A stretch of DNA of 64,000 bases from Candidatus Thiodiazotropha endoloripes (GTDB taxonomy: Bacteria; Pseudomonadota; Gammaproteobacteria; Chromatiales; Chromatiaceae), in contig LVKA01000002.1 in assembly GCA_001709035.1 (NCBI GenBank), positions 1 to 64,000 of the forward strand. The letters are read 5' to 3'. The position numbers and the translations under genes were made by a program. Position 1 is the first letter of the stretch; the number at the start of each line of letters is the position of its first letter. Below, piece after piece: positions 25,092 to 36,583 of this stretch. The notes under the pieces were generated by a model. It did not search any database. It was not told the origin of the DNA and saw only the letters and a list, made by a program, of their open reading frames with translations.

Positions 25092-26258
25092 ATGCCTTAC
25101 TGGCGCCTCTCTGGTTTCTACTTTTTCTATTTCGCTTCCCTTGGGGCACTGCTGCCGTTTTGGGGTCTCTATCTTCAGGACCGGGGTTACTCCCCAGTAC
25201 AGATCGGTGAATTGATGGCGGTGATCATGGTCACCAAGTTGATCGCGCCGAATATCTGGGGCTGGATAGCCGATCATACCGGTCAACGCATGCCCATAGT
25301 GCGTCTCGCTTCCTTCTTCTCAGTGATCTGTTTCATCGGGGTCTTCTATGTTGAAGGCTACTGGGCACTGGCCCTGGTGATGATGCTGTTCAGCTTCTTC
25401 TGGAATGCCTCCTTGCCTCAGTTCGAGGCGGTCACCATGAGTTATCTGCATGAACGGATTCAGCACTACAGCCGGATCCGTCTGTGGGGTTCGATCGGTT
25501 TTATTCTGGCGGTACTGGCGCTGGGCTTCATGCTCGAGGAGTGGGGGGTAGGGCTGGTACCGAAAGTGGTACTGGTGCTCTATCTGGGAATCTTTCTCTA
25601 CAGCCTGCTGGTGCCCGAAAAGAGGGCCGGTGTGGTCCAGCATGCCCAGGGTTCGATTCTAGATGTACTGAAACGTAAAGAGATCATCGCCTTTTTGCTG
25701 GTCTGCTTTCTGATGCAGGCGAGCCACAGTGCCTACTACGCCTTCTATTCCATCTATATGGAGGAGATCGGCTACAGCAGCAGCCTGATCGGGCAGCTGT
25801 GGGCTTTGGGTGTGGTGGTTGAGGTGCTGGTGTTTCTGGTGATGCACCATCTGTTGCATCGCTGGGGTGCCCGAACGGTATTGATTGTCAGTCTGGCGAT
25901 CGCGGTGATCCGCTGGGTTCTGGTGGCGACCACTTCAGATCAGATGCCGATGGTACTGCTGGCACAGGTGATGCACGCAGCGACTTTCGGTACCTTCCAT
26001 GCAGCAGCGATACATATGGTGCACCACTATTTTGTCGGCAAGCACCAGGGACGGGGGCAGGCACTCTACAGCAGCATCAGTTTTGGGGCTGGCGGTGCCT
26101 TTGGCAGCCTGTTGAGTGGCTATCTGTGGAGCGGCATGGGGCCGGAGGCACCTTATTGGGTGGCTGCCGGTTATGCGTTGATTGCGGTGATCATCGCGAT
26201 GCGCTGGCTTGGTTATCGTGATACATCTTCTGGGCAGGTGGCTAAACAGGTACAGTAG
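25092..26258 (+). CDS. Major facilitator superfamily transporter (MFS_1_like)
   Basis: The protein has 388 residues with about twelve TM helices. The N-terminus WRLSGFYFFYFASLGALLPF and the phrase PNIWGWIADHTGQRMP between TM2 and TM3 are typical of the MFS_1_like group that includes 3-phenylpropionate (HcaT-like) and nucleoside transporters. The substrate cannot be told from sequence. It follows aroC by 8 nt and is probably cotranscribed. After it comes a 254-nt gap with no visible features before ndk. Confidence 0.88.
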   Translation: MPYWRLSGFYFFYFASLGALLPFWGLYLQDRGYSPVQIGELMAVIMVTKLIAPNIWGWIADHTGQRMPIVRLASFFSVICFIGVFYVEGYWALALVMMLFSFFWNASLPQFEAVTMSYLHERIQHYSRIRLWGSIGFILAVLALGFMLEEWGVGLVPKVVLVLYLGIFLYSLLVPEKRAGVVQHAQGSILDVLKRKEIIAFLLVCFLMQASHSAYYAFYSIYMEEIGYSSSLIGQLWALGVVVEVLVFLVMHHLLHRWGARTVLIVSLAIAVIRWVLVATTSDQMPMVLLAQVMHAATFGTFHAAAIHMVHHYFVGKHQGRGQALYSSISFGAGGAFGSLLSGYLWSGMGPEAPYWVAAGYALIAVIIAMRWLGYRDTSSGQVAKQVQ

Positions 26259-26512
26259 ATCGAGCCGCAAATGGACGCCTAGCGTCGCAAATTGGTTCTA
26301 TCCGCTATCTGCTTCCGATGGGCATCAATAATCACTTTAATTCGTTGTTTAATGGTAATGACATCAATTGGCGGTGAATTACCTCTGTCGCGGCTAACCC
26401 AAGCTTGACACCAATCGGACAGATGAGTATTTTGCGCATCTGCTGCGCTGCAGCATGAGTTTCCAGCGTGCAGCCACTTTTTCTCAACCCTGACTCTGCG
26501 GAGCCCTAAACA

Positions 26513-26941
26513 ATGGCCATTGAACGCACTTTTTCCATCGTCAAACCCGATGCGGTAGCCAAAAACCTGATCGGTAAAATCTATGCACGTTTTGAAGACG
26601 CGGGTCTGAAGATCGTTGCTTCAAAGATGCTGCACCTCAGCCGTGAGCAGGCCGGGGAGTTCTATGCCGTACATAAAGAGCGTCCCTTCTATAAGGATCT
26701 GCTCGATTTCATGACCTCCGGCCCCGTCATGGTGCAGGTGCTGGAAGGTGAGAATGCCATCAGCCGCAACCGTGAGATCATGGGCGCCACCAACCCTCAA
26801 GAGGCTGCATCAGGCACCATTCGCGCCGATTTCGCCGAGACGGTTGATGAGAATGCTGTGCATGGTTCCGATGGTCCCGATACCGCCAAGGTAGAGATAG
26901 AATTTTTCTTTCCGCAAGGGATCTGCGAGCGAACCCGCTAA
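26513..26941 (+). CDS. ndk: Nucleoside diphosphate kinase
   Basis: The protein has 142 residues, the full length for bacterial NDK. It transfers phosphate from ATP to NDPs through a phosphohistidine. The active-site motif NAVHGSD carries the catalytic His, and the N-terminal [12 protein letters not shown] is the family signature. The stop overlaps the end of the convergent LysR gene by 4 nt. Confidence 0.98.
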   Translation: MAIERTFSIVKPDAVAKNLIGKIYARFEDAGLKIVASKMLHLSREQAGEFYAVHKERPFYKDLLDFMTSGPVMVQVLEGENAISRNREIMGATNPQEAASGTIRADFAETVDENAVHGSDGPDTAKVEIEFFFPQGICERTR

Positions 26942-27825
26942 GAGACCTGAAGATTGCTCTGCGCCAGCAGCTGCTGGCGCATGGCATTTGCTACATTGGA
27001 GAGGGTTCGTTTACGGTGCGTCACAATGCCCAGTGAGCGACTCAGCCGCAGTTCCGCCACTTCCAGTTTAAGAATCTGACCCTCCTCGAGCAGTATTTCA
27101 GGCAGCAGGCTCCAGCCCAGGCCGATACTGGTCATCATTTTCAGTGTCTCCAGATAGTCGGTTGCCAAGGTGCAGTTCACTGTCAGCTGCCGGTCGTTGA
27201 TCGACAGTTCCAACAGTGTTCGGGTGTAGGTTCCTTTGGTGGGTAGTACCGCCGGGTGGTTTACCAGCTGTTTCAAGCTGGTTGATGACTGTTGGGCCAA
27301 TTGATGATCAGGGCCAACCGCAAAACAGAGCGGATCATGCCAGATCTTCAACGCATCGAGTGCCTTGATGGGATTGAGAGGCAGGGTAACCACAGCCATC
27401 TCCAGCTCGCCATGTTCCACCGCCAGGCAGGCCTTTTCCGACTCCATGAAGCGGATGTCCAGTTCCGCTCTGGGGTAGCTGTCTGAAAAGTTTCTCAGTA
27501 CAGAAGGGAGACGATGCAGACCGATATGGTGACTGGTGCCCATCACCAGACGACCCGAGATCTCTCCGGAGAGATTGGAGAGCCCCCGTCGGATATCGGC
27601 CATATCCTGCAGGATCTGCTCGGCCCGGGGTAACAGTTGCCGACCCGCCTCGGTGAGGAAGACCTGTCTTCCCACCCGGTCGAAGAGGCGCACTGTCAAC
27701 TCCTGTTCAAGTGCCGCAACCCGCTTGCTGACGGCGGGTTGTGTCAGATAAAGGGTCTGGGCTGCATTGGAGAATGATCCCTCCCTGGCAACCTGGACAA
27801 AAGCGCGTAGTGATGAGAACTCCAT
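26938..27825 (-). CDS. LysR family transcriptional regulator, divergent from leuC
   Basis: About 295 residues from Met at 27825 ([16 protein letters not shown]), the normal LysR start; the longer frame adds 19 residues of Phe-rich leader. The winged HTH has [20 protein letters not shown], followed by the linker helix and a substrate-binding domain with [13 protein letters not shown]. The gene lies head-to-head with leuC, 123 nt apart, as does the LysR gene upstream of leuC in Pseudomonas. That position suggests control of leuCDB, but the ligand is unknown. Confidence 0.92.
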   Translation of the reverse strand: MEFSSLRAFVQVAREGSFSNAAQTLYLTQPAVSKRVAALEQELTVRLFDRVGRQVFLTEAGRQLLPRAEQILQDMADIRRGLSNLSGEISGRLVMGTSHHIGLHRLPSVLRNFSDSYPRAELDIRFMESEKACLAVEHGELEMAVVTLPLNPIKALDALKIWHDPLCFAVGPDHQLAQQSSTSLKQLVNHPAVLPTKGTYTRTLLELSINDRQLTVNCTLATDYLETLKMMTSIGLGWSLLPEILLEEGQILKLEVAELRLSRSLGIVTHRKRTLSNVANAMRQQLLAQSNLQVS

Positions 27826-27948
27826 ATCTATTCCTATAAAGAATGGAAAAAATGAAAAATATGAATTTGTATTATGTAGCACACTCCCCTATGTTTTGAC
27901 TACCCGCCGTGACAGGCGCTGTTCGGCAGACCAGCAAAAGGAGCAACA

Positions 27949-29352
27949 ATGAGTGCCAAGACGCTTTACGACAAACTTTGGGAATCCCATCTGGTGCGTA
28001 CCGATGAGGATGGTACGGCGCTGATCTATATCGATCGCCATCTGGTGCATGAAGTGACCTCGCCCCAGGCCTTTGAAGGTCTGCGTCTGGCCGGGCGTAA
28101 ACCCTGGCGTACCAATGCCAATCTGGCCACGCCGGATCACAATGTACCGACCACCGAACGTTCGGGCGGGGTGTCGACTATTGCCGATCCGGTCTCCCGA
28201 CTGCAGGTCGAGACCCTGGATCAGAACTGCCGGGATTTCGCCATCACCGAGTTTGAGATGCTCGATCCCAGACAGGGAATCGTGCATGTGATCGGTCCGG
28301 AGCAGGGGGCCACCCTGCCGGGGATGACCGTGGTATGTGGTGATTCCCATACCTCAACCCATGGCGCTATGGGTGCTCTGGCTTTCGGTATCGGCACCTC
28401 AGAGGTTGAGCACGTACTGGCAACCCAGTGCCTGATTCAGAAAAAATCCAAATCGATGCAGGTACGGGTTGATGGTCAGGTCGCTCCCGGGGTTACGGCA
28501 AAAGATATCGTGCTGGCGATCATCGCTAAAATCGGCACTGCAGGTGGCACCGGATACGCGATCGAGTTCGCCGGGGATGCCATCGAGGCACTCTCCATCG
28601 AGGGGCGTCTGACACTCTGTAATATGGCCATCGAGGCGGGAGCCAGAGCGGGTTTCGTGGCGGTGGATCAGAAGACCATCGACTATGTCAAAGGTCGACC
28701 CTACGCCCCGAAAGGCGAGGATTGGAATAAGGCGGTGGCCTACTGGCAGACTCTGCACACGGATCCCGGCGCCGAGTTCGACAATGTTGTGACCCTTGAT
28801 GGGGCTGCCATCAAGCCTCAGGTCACCTGGGGCACCTCACCGGAGATGGTGGTTGGCGTCGACCAAGCGGTGCCCGATCCAGCGGCTGAAACGGATAAGG
28901 TGAAGGCGGACGGTATGCGCCGGGCGCTTGAGTACATGGGGCTGGAGGCGGGTACTCCAATCCGTGATATTACGGTGGATAAGGTTTTCATCGGTTCCTG
29001 CACCAACTCCCGTATCGAGGATTTACGCTCGGCGGCTGAAGTGGCAAAAGGACAACAGGTGGCATCCAACATCAAGCTAGCCCTGATCGTAGCGGGATCC
29101 GGTCTGGTCAAGGCGCAGGCCGAAAAGGAGGGGCTTGACCGGATCTTTGTCGAGGCGGGATTTGAGTGGCGTGAGCCCGGTTGTTCCATGTGTCTGGCCA
29201 TGAACGCAGACCGCCTGGAACCGGGTGAACGATGCGCATCCACCTCCAACCGGAATTTTGAGGGGCGTCAGGGGCAGGGTGGACGTACCCATCTGGTCAG
29301 CCCTGCGATGGCTGCGGCTGCGGCTATCCATGGTCACTTTGTTGAGATCTAA
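27949..29352 (+). CDS. leuC: 3-isopropylmalate dehydratase large subunit
   Basis: The protein has 467 residues; AAAGGAGC precedes the ATG. With LeuD it isomerises 2-isopropylmalate to 3-isopropylmalate in leucine synthesis. The aconitase-type [4Fe-4S] ligands are present as GSCTN in the FIGSCTNSR motif and CSMC in [31 protein letters not shown] is the conserved substrate region. It is first in the leuC-leuD-leuB run. Confidence 0.98.
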   Translation: MSAKTLYDKLWESHLVRTDEDGTALIYIDRHLVHEVTSPQAFEGLRLAGRKPWRTNANLATPDHNVPTTERSGGVSTIADPVSRLQVETLDQNCRDFAITEFEMLDPRQGIVHVIGPEQGATLPGMTVVCGDSHTSTHGAMGALAFGIGTSEVEHVLATQCLIQKKSKSMQVRVDGQVAPGVTAKDIVLAIIAKIGTAGGTGYAIEFAGDAIEALSIEGRLTLCNMAIEAGARAGFVAVDQKTIDYVKGRPYAPKGEDWNKAVAYWQTLHTDPGAEFDNVVTLDGAAIKPQVTWGTSPEMVVGVDQAVPDPAAETDKVKADGMRRALEYMGLEAGTPIRDITVDKVFIGSCTNSRIEDLRSAAEVAKGQQVASNIKLALIVAGSGLVKAQAEKEGLDRIFVEAGFEWREPGCSMCLAMNADRLEPGERCASTSNRNFEGRQGQGGRTHLVSPAMAAAAAIHGHFVEI

Positions 29353-29427
29353 TCAAAGAATTAACATTAGGTATTTGTTGTAATAAACGGAAATTATTAA
29401 ACATATACTGAAATTGAGGAATAGCTA

Positions 29428-30066
29428 ATGGAAAAATTCGAGACCTTTACCGGCACCGTCTGCCCCTTGGATCGATCCAATGTGGATACCGATGCGATCA
29501 TTCCGAAGCAGTTTCTGAAATCGATCAAACGATCCGGTTTCGGGCCCAATCTGTTCGATGAGTGGCGCTATCTGGATCACGGTGAGCCGGGGATGGACAA
29601 CAGCAAGCGCCCGCTGAATCCGGATTTTGTACTCAACGATCCCCGTTATCAGGGGGCTCAGGTGCTGTTGGCTCGGGAAAATTTCGGTTGCGGTTCATCC
29701 CGGGAGCATGCCCCCTGGGCATTGGACGATTACGGATTTCGCGTCGTTATAGCCCCAAGTTATGCCGATATTTTCTTTAATAACTGTTTCAAGAATGGCA
29801 TATTACCTGTTGTTCTTGATGAAAAAATTGTGGATGAACTCTTTGCTCAGGCAACCCGTGAGCAAGCACTCTCCCTGACTGTGGATCTGCAGCAACAGCA
29901 ACTGGTGGTCGGCGATGCCGAGCCTATTCCATTTGAAGTGGATCCTTTTCGTAAGCACTGTTTGCTCAACGGGCTGGATGATATCGGCCTGACTCTGCAA
30001 CATGTGGATCTGATCAAAGCCTATGAAGCGCGTCGTGCCGATGAAGCGCCCTGGCTCTTTTCTTGA
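29428..30066 (+). CDS. leuD: 3-isopropylmalate dehydratase small subunit
   Basis: The protein has 212 residues. It carries the swivel domain that completes the LeuCD active site: [17 protein letters not shown] at the N-terminus and [15 protein letters not shown] in the middle, both family signatures. A 75-nt AT-rich spacer separates it from leuC and 12 nt from leuB. Confidence 0.98.
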   Translation: MEKFETFTGTVCPLDRSNVDTDAIIPKQFLKSIKRSGFGPNLFDEWRYLDHGEPGMDNSKRPLNPDFVLNDPRYQGAQVLLARENFGCGSSREHAPWALDDYGFRVVIAPSYADIFFNNCFKNGILPVVLDEKIVDELFAQATREQALSLTVDLQQQQLVVGDAEPIPFEVDPFRKHCLLNGLDDIGLTLQHVDLIKAYEARRADEAPWLFS

Positions 30067-30078
30067 GGTAATTTATCG

Positions 30079-31155
30079 ATGAGCAAACAAATTTTAATCC
30101 TGCCTGGTGACGGTATCGGGCCTGAGATTGTGACTGAAGCGGTAAAAGTGCTGGCGGCACTGCGCGATCGGTTTGGCTTCGATGTGGAGATGGATGAGGC
30201 GTTGGTCGGTGGTGCTGCCATCGACGCTACCGGTGGACCCTTGCCGGATGCGACACTGGATCTGGCCAAAGAGGCGGATGCCATACTGCTCGGTGCGGTT
30301 GGCGGTCCCAAGTGGGAGCAGCTCGACATCTCCATCCGTCCGGAGAAGGGATTGCTGGGACTGCGTTCCGCACTCAATCTGTTCGCCAATCTGCGCCCGG
30401 CGATTCTCTACCCACAGCTGGCGGATGCTTCCAGTCTGAAAGCCGAGATTGTGTCCGGACTCGATATTATGATCGTGCGTGAACTGACCGGTGGAATCTA
30501 TTTTGGGCAGCCCCGAGGTATCAGGGAACTGGAAGGCGGCGAAAAACAGGGATTCAATACCCTGGTCTACCAGGAGTCTGAAGTCGACCGCATCGCCCGG
30601 GTGGCCTTTGATATCGCCAGAAAACGGGACAGTCGCGTCTGCTCGGTGGATAAGGCCAATGTACTCGAGTGTACCGAGCTCTGGCGGGAAGTGGTTAGCC
30701 GGGTTGGTGAAGAGTATGCCGGCGTCGAATTGAGCCACATGTATGTGGACAATGCCGCCATGCAGTTGGTGAAATGGCCAAAACAGTTCGACGTGATGGT
30801 CACCACCAACATGTTTGGCGATATTCTCTCCGATTGCGCCGCCATGCTGACCGGTTCCATCGGCATGCTGCCATCGGCCTCATTGGATGAGCAGGGTAAG
30901 GGTATGTATGAGCCGATTCATGGTTCAGCGCCCGATATCGCAGGGCAGGGCGTTGCCAATCCTCTGGCTACCATACTCTCGGTGGCGATGATGCTGCGCT
31001 ACAGTCTGAATGAGCCGGAGATGGCTGATCGGGTGGAAGCCGCTGTCGACAAGGTATTGGACCAGGGTCTGCGCACCCCCGATATCTTTGCTGAGGGAAT
31101 GACTGAGGTAAACTGTGAAACCATGGGTGATGCATTTGTTGCCGCATTGGATTGA
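30079..31155 (+). CDS. leuB: 3-isopropylmalate dehydrogenase
   Basis: The protein has 358 residues, the usual length. It oxidises and decarboxylates 3-isopropylmalate with NAD. Seen are [14 protein letters not shown] at the N-terminus, the substrate region [22 protein letters not shown] and the NAD-site segment [19 protein letters not shown]. It closes the leucine run; a weak hairpin at about 31180-31215 follows without a T tract. Confidence 0.98.
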   Translation: MSKQILILPGDGIGPEIVTEAVKVLAALRDRFGFDVEMDEALVGGAAIDATGGPLPDATLDLAKEADAILLGAVGGPKWEQLDISIRPEKGLLGLRSALNLFANLRPAILYPQLADASSLKAEIVSGLDIMIVRELTGGIYFGQPRGIRELEGGEKQGFNTLVYQESEVDRIARVAFDIARKRDSRVCSVDKANVLECTELWREVVSRVGEEYAGVELSHMYVDNAAMQLVKWPKQFDVMVTTNMFGDILSDCAAMLTGSIGMLPSASLDEQGKGMYEPIHGSAPDIAGQGVANPLATILSVAMMLRYSLNEPEMADRVEAAVDKVLDQGLRTPDIFAEGMTEVNCETMGDAFVAALD

Positions 31156-31280
31156 GTGTGGTGGTATTAAGGCCTGGTATAGGCGAGGCGAGTAGGTCCT
31201 GGGCCTCACCTATATTGATATAAGGTGTTCAACAGTCAGGGAGCGTCCTGACGATTAGTTTTTAAACAGGTTTATTGAAG

Positions 31281-32396
31281 ATGAAAAGAGTCGGTTTCGT
31301 AGGTTGGCGTGGCATGGTGGGTTCGGTACTGATGGGCCGGATGCGGGATGAGGGGGATTTCTCCCTGATCGATGAGCCGGTCTTTTTCACCACCTCCCAG
31401 GTTGGGCAGGCGGGCCCGGATATCGGTAAACCGATTCCGTCATTGAAGGATGCAACGGATATCGATGAACTGATGGCGATGGAGGCTATCGTTACCTGTC
31501 AGGGCGGTAGCTACACCAATCAGGTCTATGATCAGTTGCGCGCCGCCGGCTGGCAGGGTTACTGGATCGATGCGGCATCCAGCCTGCGCATGAAGGATCA
31601 CACCCTGATCGTGCTTGATCCGGTGAATGAGTCGGTGATCCGTAACGGTCTGGCTGATGGCCGGCGTGATTTTATCGGTGGCAACTGTACCGTCAGTCTG
31701 ATGCTGATGGCGCTTGGCGGTCTTTTTCGTGAGGACCTGGTCGAGTGGACCACTTCCATGACCTATCAGGCGGCTTCCGGTGCGGGAGCGCGTAACATGC
31801 GTGAACTGATCAGCCAGATGGGCGCTCTGGAGGCGGCGGTGCATGATCAATTGGTCGATCCCGCTTCTGCAATTCTGGATATCGATCGCAAAGTGGCCGA
31901 TACCATGCGCGATGACGGATTCCCAACAGATAACTTCGGGGCTGCCCTTGCCGGAAGCCTGATTCCCTGGATCGATGTGCCGCTGGAAAACGGCCAAAGT
32001 AAAGAGGAGTGGAAGGGATTTGTTGAGACCAACAAGATTCTGGGGCGAAGTGAGAACCCGGTACCAATCGATGGAACTTGTGTGCGAATTGGTGCAATGC
32101 GCTGCCACAGTCAGGCGTTGACCATAAAGTTACGTAAAGATGTGCCGATAGACGAGGTGGAGTCAATACTGGATGGCGCCAACAGTTGGGTAAAAGTTGT
32201 TCCCAATGAGCGTGAACTGACAGTCGATGGGCTGAATCCCGCCAAGGTAACCGGCACGCTGACTGTACCTGTCGGGCGTTTACGTAAAATGAATCTGGGT
32301 GAAGAGTATCTAAATGCCTTCACTGTGGGTGATCAGTTGTTATGGGGAGCTGCTGAGCCATTGCGGCGTATGTTGAGGATTTTGCTGGAAGGGTAA
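31281..32396 (+). CDS. asd: Aspartate-semialdehyde dehydrogenase
   Basis: About 371 residues from the ATG at 31281; a TTG two codons earlier is less likely. It reduces beta-aspartyl phosphate to the semialdehyde with NADPH, the branch step to lysine, diaminopimelate, methionine and threonine. The motifs are [12 protein letters not shown] (nucleotide loop), [10 protein letters not shown] (catalytic Cys) and [17 protein letters not shown] (His region). This is the Gram-negative gamma-type enzyme. leuB-asd-fimV is conserved order in this class. Confidence 0.97.
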   Translation: MKRVGFVGWRGMVGSVLMGRMRDEGDFSLIDEPVFFTTSQVGQAGPDIGKPIPSLKDATDIDELMAMEAIVTCQGGSYTNQVYDQLRAAGWQGYWIDAASSLRMKDHTLIVLDPVNESVIRNGLADGRRDFIGGNCTVSLMLMALGGLFREDLVEWTTSMTYQAASGAGARNMRELISQMGALEAAVHDQLVDPASAILDIDRKVADTMRDDGFPTDNFGAALAGSLIPWIDVPLENGQSKEEWKGFVETNKILGRSENPVPIDGTCVRIGAMRCHSQALTIKLRKDVPIDEVESILDGANSWVKVVPNERELTVDGLNPAKVTGTLTVPVGRLRKMNLGEEYLNAFTVGDQLLWGAAEPLRRMLRILLEG

Positions 32397-32733
32397 CGAA
32401 AAAAGCCGGCAGCTGTCCCTGACTGTGTCATTGTGGCTGTTCTGAATCGGCCAGAGGGAGGTTGAACCGTCCCTCTGAGACCGGTCTGACCGATTGTGAA
32501 AAGTAAGACCGATTTCTCACTTTTAGCGGTTATCGCCATCAACATGTACAGTATTGCAATATTTCGTGTGATGATCCTTTAACTTTTGGTAAAAAGATCA
32601 TTCATAAGCTATAGTTAGCGACTGATTATTAAGTTTATTCTAAAACCGATCGGGGCTGTACGGCGGGCCTCTGACCCACTGTGTCAAGGTGACTTTATTG
32701 ACTGGTGGATATGTTTTCTGGCAAGGAGGAAGC
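32397..32733. other. Intergenic region between asd and fimV
   Basis: About 340 nt. The last 200 nt are AT-rich and probably contain the fimV promoter, ending in the strong site AAGGAGGA before the ATG at 32734. I see no other recognisable element. Confidence 0.4.
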
Positions 32734-35526
32734 ATGATTCGTAAGCTGTCATTGGCAGTGGCTGTTGCAACAGCCTTATCACCAATGGGCGCATTAGCCC
32801 TCGGACTGGGTGAAATCCACCCTCAATCGGCACTCAATCAAACCTTTAAGGCCGATATCGATCTGCTTTCCGTTTCCCAGGAAGAGTTGCAAGATGTACG
32901 TGTCTCGCTGGCTTCACATGAGGCCTTTAAAAAGGCGGGCATGGACAGGCCATTCCACCTGACTGGTTTGAAATTTGCTCCGCAGCTGACCGCATCGGGA
33001 AAACCGGTAATTACGATTACCAGTAGAGATGCGATCCGCGAGCCCTTCCTGAATTTTCTGGTGGAAGTCAATTGGCCCAAAGGACGGCTGGTACGGGAGT
33101 TCACCGTACTGCTCGATCCTCCGGTGACCCTGAGTCGTAAGCCAGCCCCGGTTGCTGCTCCGGTTGTAAGAAGCCAGCCGGTGGTGAGCAAAGTCATGCC
33201 CAGTCGCAGTGCACCGGCAGCCGCTGCCCCCATGTCTGAGACCAGCATGAGTTCTGCAGGCGGCAGGGAGTACGGACCGGTACAGCCGAATGACAATCTT
33301 TGGAACATCGCCAAGCAGATGCAGGAAAGCAATGAGTCCATCGAACAGGTGATGATGGCATTGCTGGATCACAATCCATCTGCCTTCATCAACAACAACG
33401 TGAACAACCTGAAGGTTGGCAAGATACTGCGTCTGCCCGAGGATGCGGAGGTCACTGGGCTGTCCAAGCGGGCCGCCCGTGAGGAGTTTCTTGCCCAGAC
33501 CAGAGAGTGGAAAGCCGGAACAAGAGCGGCGGCTCCGAGTCGCCAGGAGAAAGCTGCTGAGGCGCCTGCACCATCTGCGGCACCGACTCCCGAGGATCGT
33601 CTGAAGCTGGTCTCTCCCAAGCCAGGCGAGGGTGAATCGGCCGAGCGGGAAGGTCAGGCTGAATTCGCTGAGATTGAGCAGCTGCAACAAGAGATTATGC
33701 TTGTCCGCGAGTCCAATGAAGGGGCTCTGCAGGAAAACAGCGCGCTGAAATCCCGAGTTCAGGAGCTGGAAAATCAGATCAATGATATCCAAAGGTTGCT
33801 GACCCTCAAAAGTGATCAGCTTGCCGAGGTACAGGCCGCACAAAGTATGGCGGCCGAAAAGATGCAGGAGATGGAACCTGCAGCGGAAGCTCCAATGGCG
33901 GAAGCGCCAGCTGAAGCTGCGGTACCGGCTGAAGAGATGGCGCCTGAAGAGCCGGTGGCTGTGACAGAAGCCGAGCCGGCAGCGCCAATGGAGAAAGTGG
34001 CGGAACCGGTCATTCCAGTGCCTGAAGGCACGGTCATCGAAGAGGTCGATATCGAGGCGGCGATTGCTGAGCAGCAGGCCAAGGAACAGATGGCCCCTCC
34101 GGCTGTGGAGCCACCGGCAGTGTCTGAGCCCCCGCCCGTTGCGGAATCGCAGGAGAGCAAACCGGCGATGGCGGAGCCCGAGTTGGCAAAACCTCCGGTA
34201 GCCAAACTGCCTGAGAAGAAAGTCAGCTATTTCGATGGTTTGAAAGAGAACAGCACGATGGTGGCCATCATCGGTGGTGCCGGCGTACTGTTGCTTGGTT
34301 TGTTGGCGATGATTATGCGCCGTCGAAAAGAGGCCGAAGCTGAATTTGCCGAGAGCATTCTGGTTTCGCCGGATAGTGATATTGCACCTTCCGGTGTGGA
34401 CGACAGCAGCTCGCTGACTTCTCCGACTGATGAAACCTCTTTCATGAGTGACTTCTCACCCAGTGATATCGATGCCTTGCAGGATGAGACGGGGGAAGTT
34501 GATCCTCTCTCCGAGGCCGATGTTTATATCGCCTATGGGCGCTATCAGCAGGCGGAAGAGCTGATCAATCAGGCGATCGAGAAGTATCCTGAACGGGAAG
34601 AGTTGAAGCACAAACTGCTTGAGATCTACTTCTCAGCCAAGAAATCGGATGCCTATAGCAACCTTGCTCAGCAGTTGCATGATAATGGCCTGGAAGAGCA
34701 ACAGCCCGATGCCTGGTCGAAGATCACAACTATGGGTAAAGAGCTCAATCCCGGTCATGCGCTGTTTGCCGGCGCTGCTGGACTTGCCGCAGCGGATATG
34801 GCGGATGATATGGATGACCTGGGTCTGGATCTGGGCCAGCTGTCAGAAGCGGATATATCAACACCGGCTGCTGAGGAAGCTGTGGCGGAAGCACCAGCGG
34901 AAGATGTCTCTGATGAGCTGGATTCCATGGACCTGAGTGGTCTTGAGAACCTGGATGAGATGGATTCCGAAACCCTTGAAGCCGATCTCTCTCTGGATTC
35001 GGAATTTCTGAACAAAATGGATGGTTCCGAGTCTACACCAGCGATGGAGGATTCCGATGCGCTGGATATCGACCTGAGCGATCTTGAAGTCGAGTCTGTG
35101 CCTGCCGGAATAGATTCCGCACCTGTCGCCGAGGAGGCGAATGAGGAACCACTGCCTTTCGATCTCTCCGACGTCGATGACAGCGAAGTCATCGAAGGGA
35201 TTGAAGACCAGGTTGAAATGGAGGATTCAGAGGTATTGGACAATCTCGATCTCGAGAGTATCGAGCGTGAGTTGGAAGGCATCTCAACCGATCTGGATAA
35301 TGAGGAATCCAATGACGCCGATGAGCTGAGCCTGCTTCAGAGTCACAGTGAAAATCTCGATCTGGATTCCACGGATGAGATCACAACCAAGCTTGACCTG
35401 GCCCGGGCTTATATCGATATGGGCGACAACGAAGGGGCCAAGAGCATCCTTGAAGAGGTTGTCGGTGAGGGAAGTGAGAATCAGCAGAAAGAGGCTCAGG
35501 ATCTGTTGAGCAATCTTACCAGCTGA
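32734..35526 (+). CDS. fimV: FimV-like LysM/TPR polar protein
   Basis: About 930 residues from the ATG at 32734 (AAGGAGGA upstream). Order: signal peptide (LAVAVATALSPMGALA), FimV N-terminal beta domain (EIHPQSALNQTFKADI), LysM (QPNDNLWNIAKQMQES, ~190-245), coiled coil (~310-385), Pro/Ala/Glu-rich linker, one TM helix (MVAIIGGAGVLLLGLLAMI, ~510), TPR-like helices (ADVYIAYGRYQQAEELINQ), a very acidic stretch, and the C-terminal FimV motif (LDLARAYIDMGDNEGAKSIL). In Pseudomonas FimV/HubP organises the pole and supports type IV pili and type II secretion through peptidoglycan and cytoplasmic contacts. The location between asd and truA matches. Confidence 0.95.
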   Translation: MIRKLSLAVAVATALSPMGALALGLGEIHPQSALNQTFKADIDLLSVSQEELQDVRVSLASHEAFKKAGMDRPFHLTGLKFAPQLTASGKPVITITSRDAIREPFLNFLVEVNWPKGRLVREFTVLLDPPVTLSRKPAPVAAPVVRSQPVVSKVMPSRSAPAAAAPMSETSMSSAGGREYGPVQPNDNLWNIAKQMQESNESIEQVMMALLDHNPSAFINNNVNNLKVGKILRLPEDAEVTGLSKRAAREEFLAQTREWKAGTRAAAPSRQEKAAEAPAPSAAPTPEDRLKLVSPKPGEGESAEREGQAEFAEIEQLQQEIMLVRESNEGALQENSALKSRVQELENQINDIQRLLTLKSDQLAEVQAAQSMAAEKMQEMEPAAEAPMAEAPAEAAVPAEEMAPEEPVAVTEAEPAAPMEKVAEPVIPVPEGTVIEEVDIEAAIAEQQAKEQMAPPAVEPPAVSEPPPVAESQESKPAMAEPELAKPPVAKLPEKKVSYFDGLKENSTMVAIIGGAGVLLLGLLAMIMRRRKEAEAEFAESILVSPDSDIAPSGVDDSSSLTSPTDETSFMSDFSPSDIDALQDETGEVDPLSEADVYIAYGRYQQAEELINQAIEKYPEREELKHKLLEIYFSAKKSDAYSNLAQQLHDNGLEEQQPDAWSKITTMGKELNPGHALFAGAAGLAAADMADDMDDLGLDLGQLSEADISTPAAEEAVAEAPAEDVSDELDSMDLSGLENLDEMDSETLEADLSLDSEFLNKMDGSESTPAMEDSDALDIDLSDLEVESVPAGIDSAPVAEEANEEPLPFDLSDVDDSEVIEGIEDQVEMEDSEVLDNLDLESIERELEGISTDLDNEESNDADELSLLQSHSENLDLDSTDEITTKLDLARAYIDMGDNEGAKSILEEVVGEGSENQQKEAQDLLSNLTS

Positions 35527-35567
35527 TTGTAATCCATTTCGGACAGATTCTGTCCGCATCATATGAG

Positions 35568-35596
35568 GGGCGCACAGTGTGCGCCCTTTGTGTTTT
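35568..35596 (+). terminator. Rho-independent terminator after fimV
   Basis: The stem GGGCGCAC/GTGCGCCC is 8 bp, with the loop AGT, followed by the T-rich tract TTTGTGTTTT. It lies 42 nt after the fimV stop and separates fimV from truA. A second hairpin (CGGACA/TGTCCG) precedes it. Confidence 0.85.
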
Positions 35597-35743
35597 AGGA
35601 GCTTTCAATCCGAATATGTATCCACGCAATACTTGTTCTATTTTTCCATTAGCCATAACAGTGCTGCCGGGGCGATTCACCGGCAGCCTGATCAGATTTG
35701 GCAGAGGGAGAGCCGAATCCGATAGCAGAAGGCAGAAACTTCA

Positions 35744-36496
35744 ATGAGAGTGGCTCTGGGGGTTGAGTATGACGGTACGGCTTTTCATGGCTGGCAGTTC
35801 CAGGGTGACGTGCGCAGTGTCCAGGAGTCACTCCAGATCGCGCTCTCACAAGTTGCTGATCATGAAGTGACGGTACACTGTGCCGGACGGACAGACACCG
35901 GCGTTCACGCAACAGGACAGATCGTGCACTTCGATACTCCATCGGTAAGATCAGAACGCTCTTGGGTGTTAGGCACAAATGTAAACCTGCCTGCGGACGT
36001 CAGCATCTGTTGGGCACAACTGATGCCCGAGAAATTCCATGCCCGCTTCAGCGCAATCGGAAGGCACTACCGCTATCGGATACTCAATCGGAGCTACCGC
36101 TCCGCATTGTGGCGTGACCGGGCCGTGTGGATTCATAAGCCACTGGATGAACAGGCGATGCACCGGGCCGCTCAGAAGCTGGTCGGTACCCACGATTTTT
36201 CATCCTATCGGGCACTCGGATGTCAGGCAAAACACCCGGTCAGGACGGTGCACAGTCTATCGGTCACCCGTCAGGGGGAGATGTTGAGCATCGATGTCCA
36301 TGCCAATGCGTTTCTGCATCATATGGTGAGAAATATTGCCGGTGTGCTGATTGCTATCGGCAAGGGGGAGCAGTCGGAGAGCTGGGCTGATGAGATCCTG
36401 GCCCTTCGTGATCGCACCCTGGGTGGGGTGACAGCACCACCTCAAGGGCTCTGTCTTACACAGGTGGATTATCCCGAGGAGTTTGCATTGGGCTGA
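35744..36496 (+). CDS. truA: tRNA pseudouridine(38-40) synthase
   Basis: The protein has 250 residues. The N-terminus VALGVEYDGTAFHGWQ and the motif CAGRTDTGVHATGQ carry the catalytic Asp of TruA. HANAFLHHMVRNIAGVL near the C-terminus is the second family block. The enzyme modifies anticodon-arm uridines 38-40 in tRNAs, including leucine tRNAs. It is the usual neighbour of fimV and trpF. Confidence 0.97.
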   Translation: MRVALGVEYDGTAFHGWQFQGDVRSVQESLQIALSQVADHEVTVHCAGRTDTGVHATGQIVHFDTPSVRSERSWVLGTNVNLPADVSICWAQLMPEKFHARFSAIGRHYRYRILNRSYRSALWRDRAVWIHKPLDEQAMHRAAQKLVGTHDFSSYRALGCQAKHPVRTVHSLSVTRQGEMLSIDVHANAFLHHMVRNIAGVLIAIGKGEQSESWADEILALRDRTLGGVTAPPQGLCLTQVDYPEEFALG

Positions 36497-36583
36497 TGGC
36501 CTTGTCGTTGCTATGGGTATCGCGTGGAAAACCGCTTTCGGCCATAGCATCGGCTAATCGCTTGCTGTATCTTTCTGCAACCT

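Noticed and set aside
31180-31215. Possible hairpin after leuB
   Set aside because: Stem with a mismatch, large loop and no T run.
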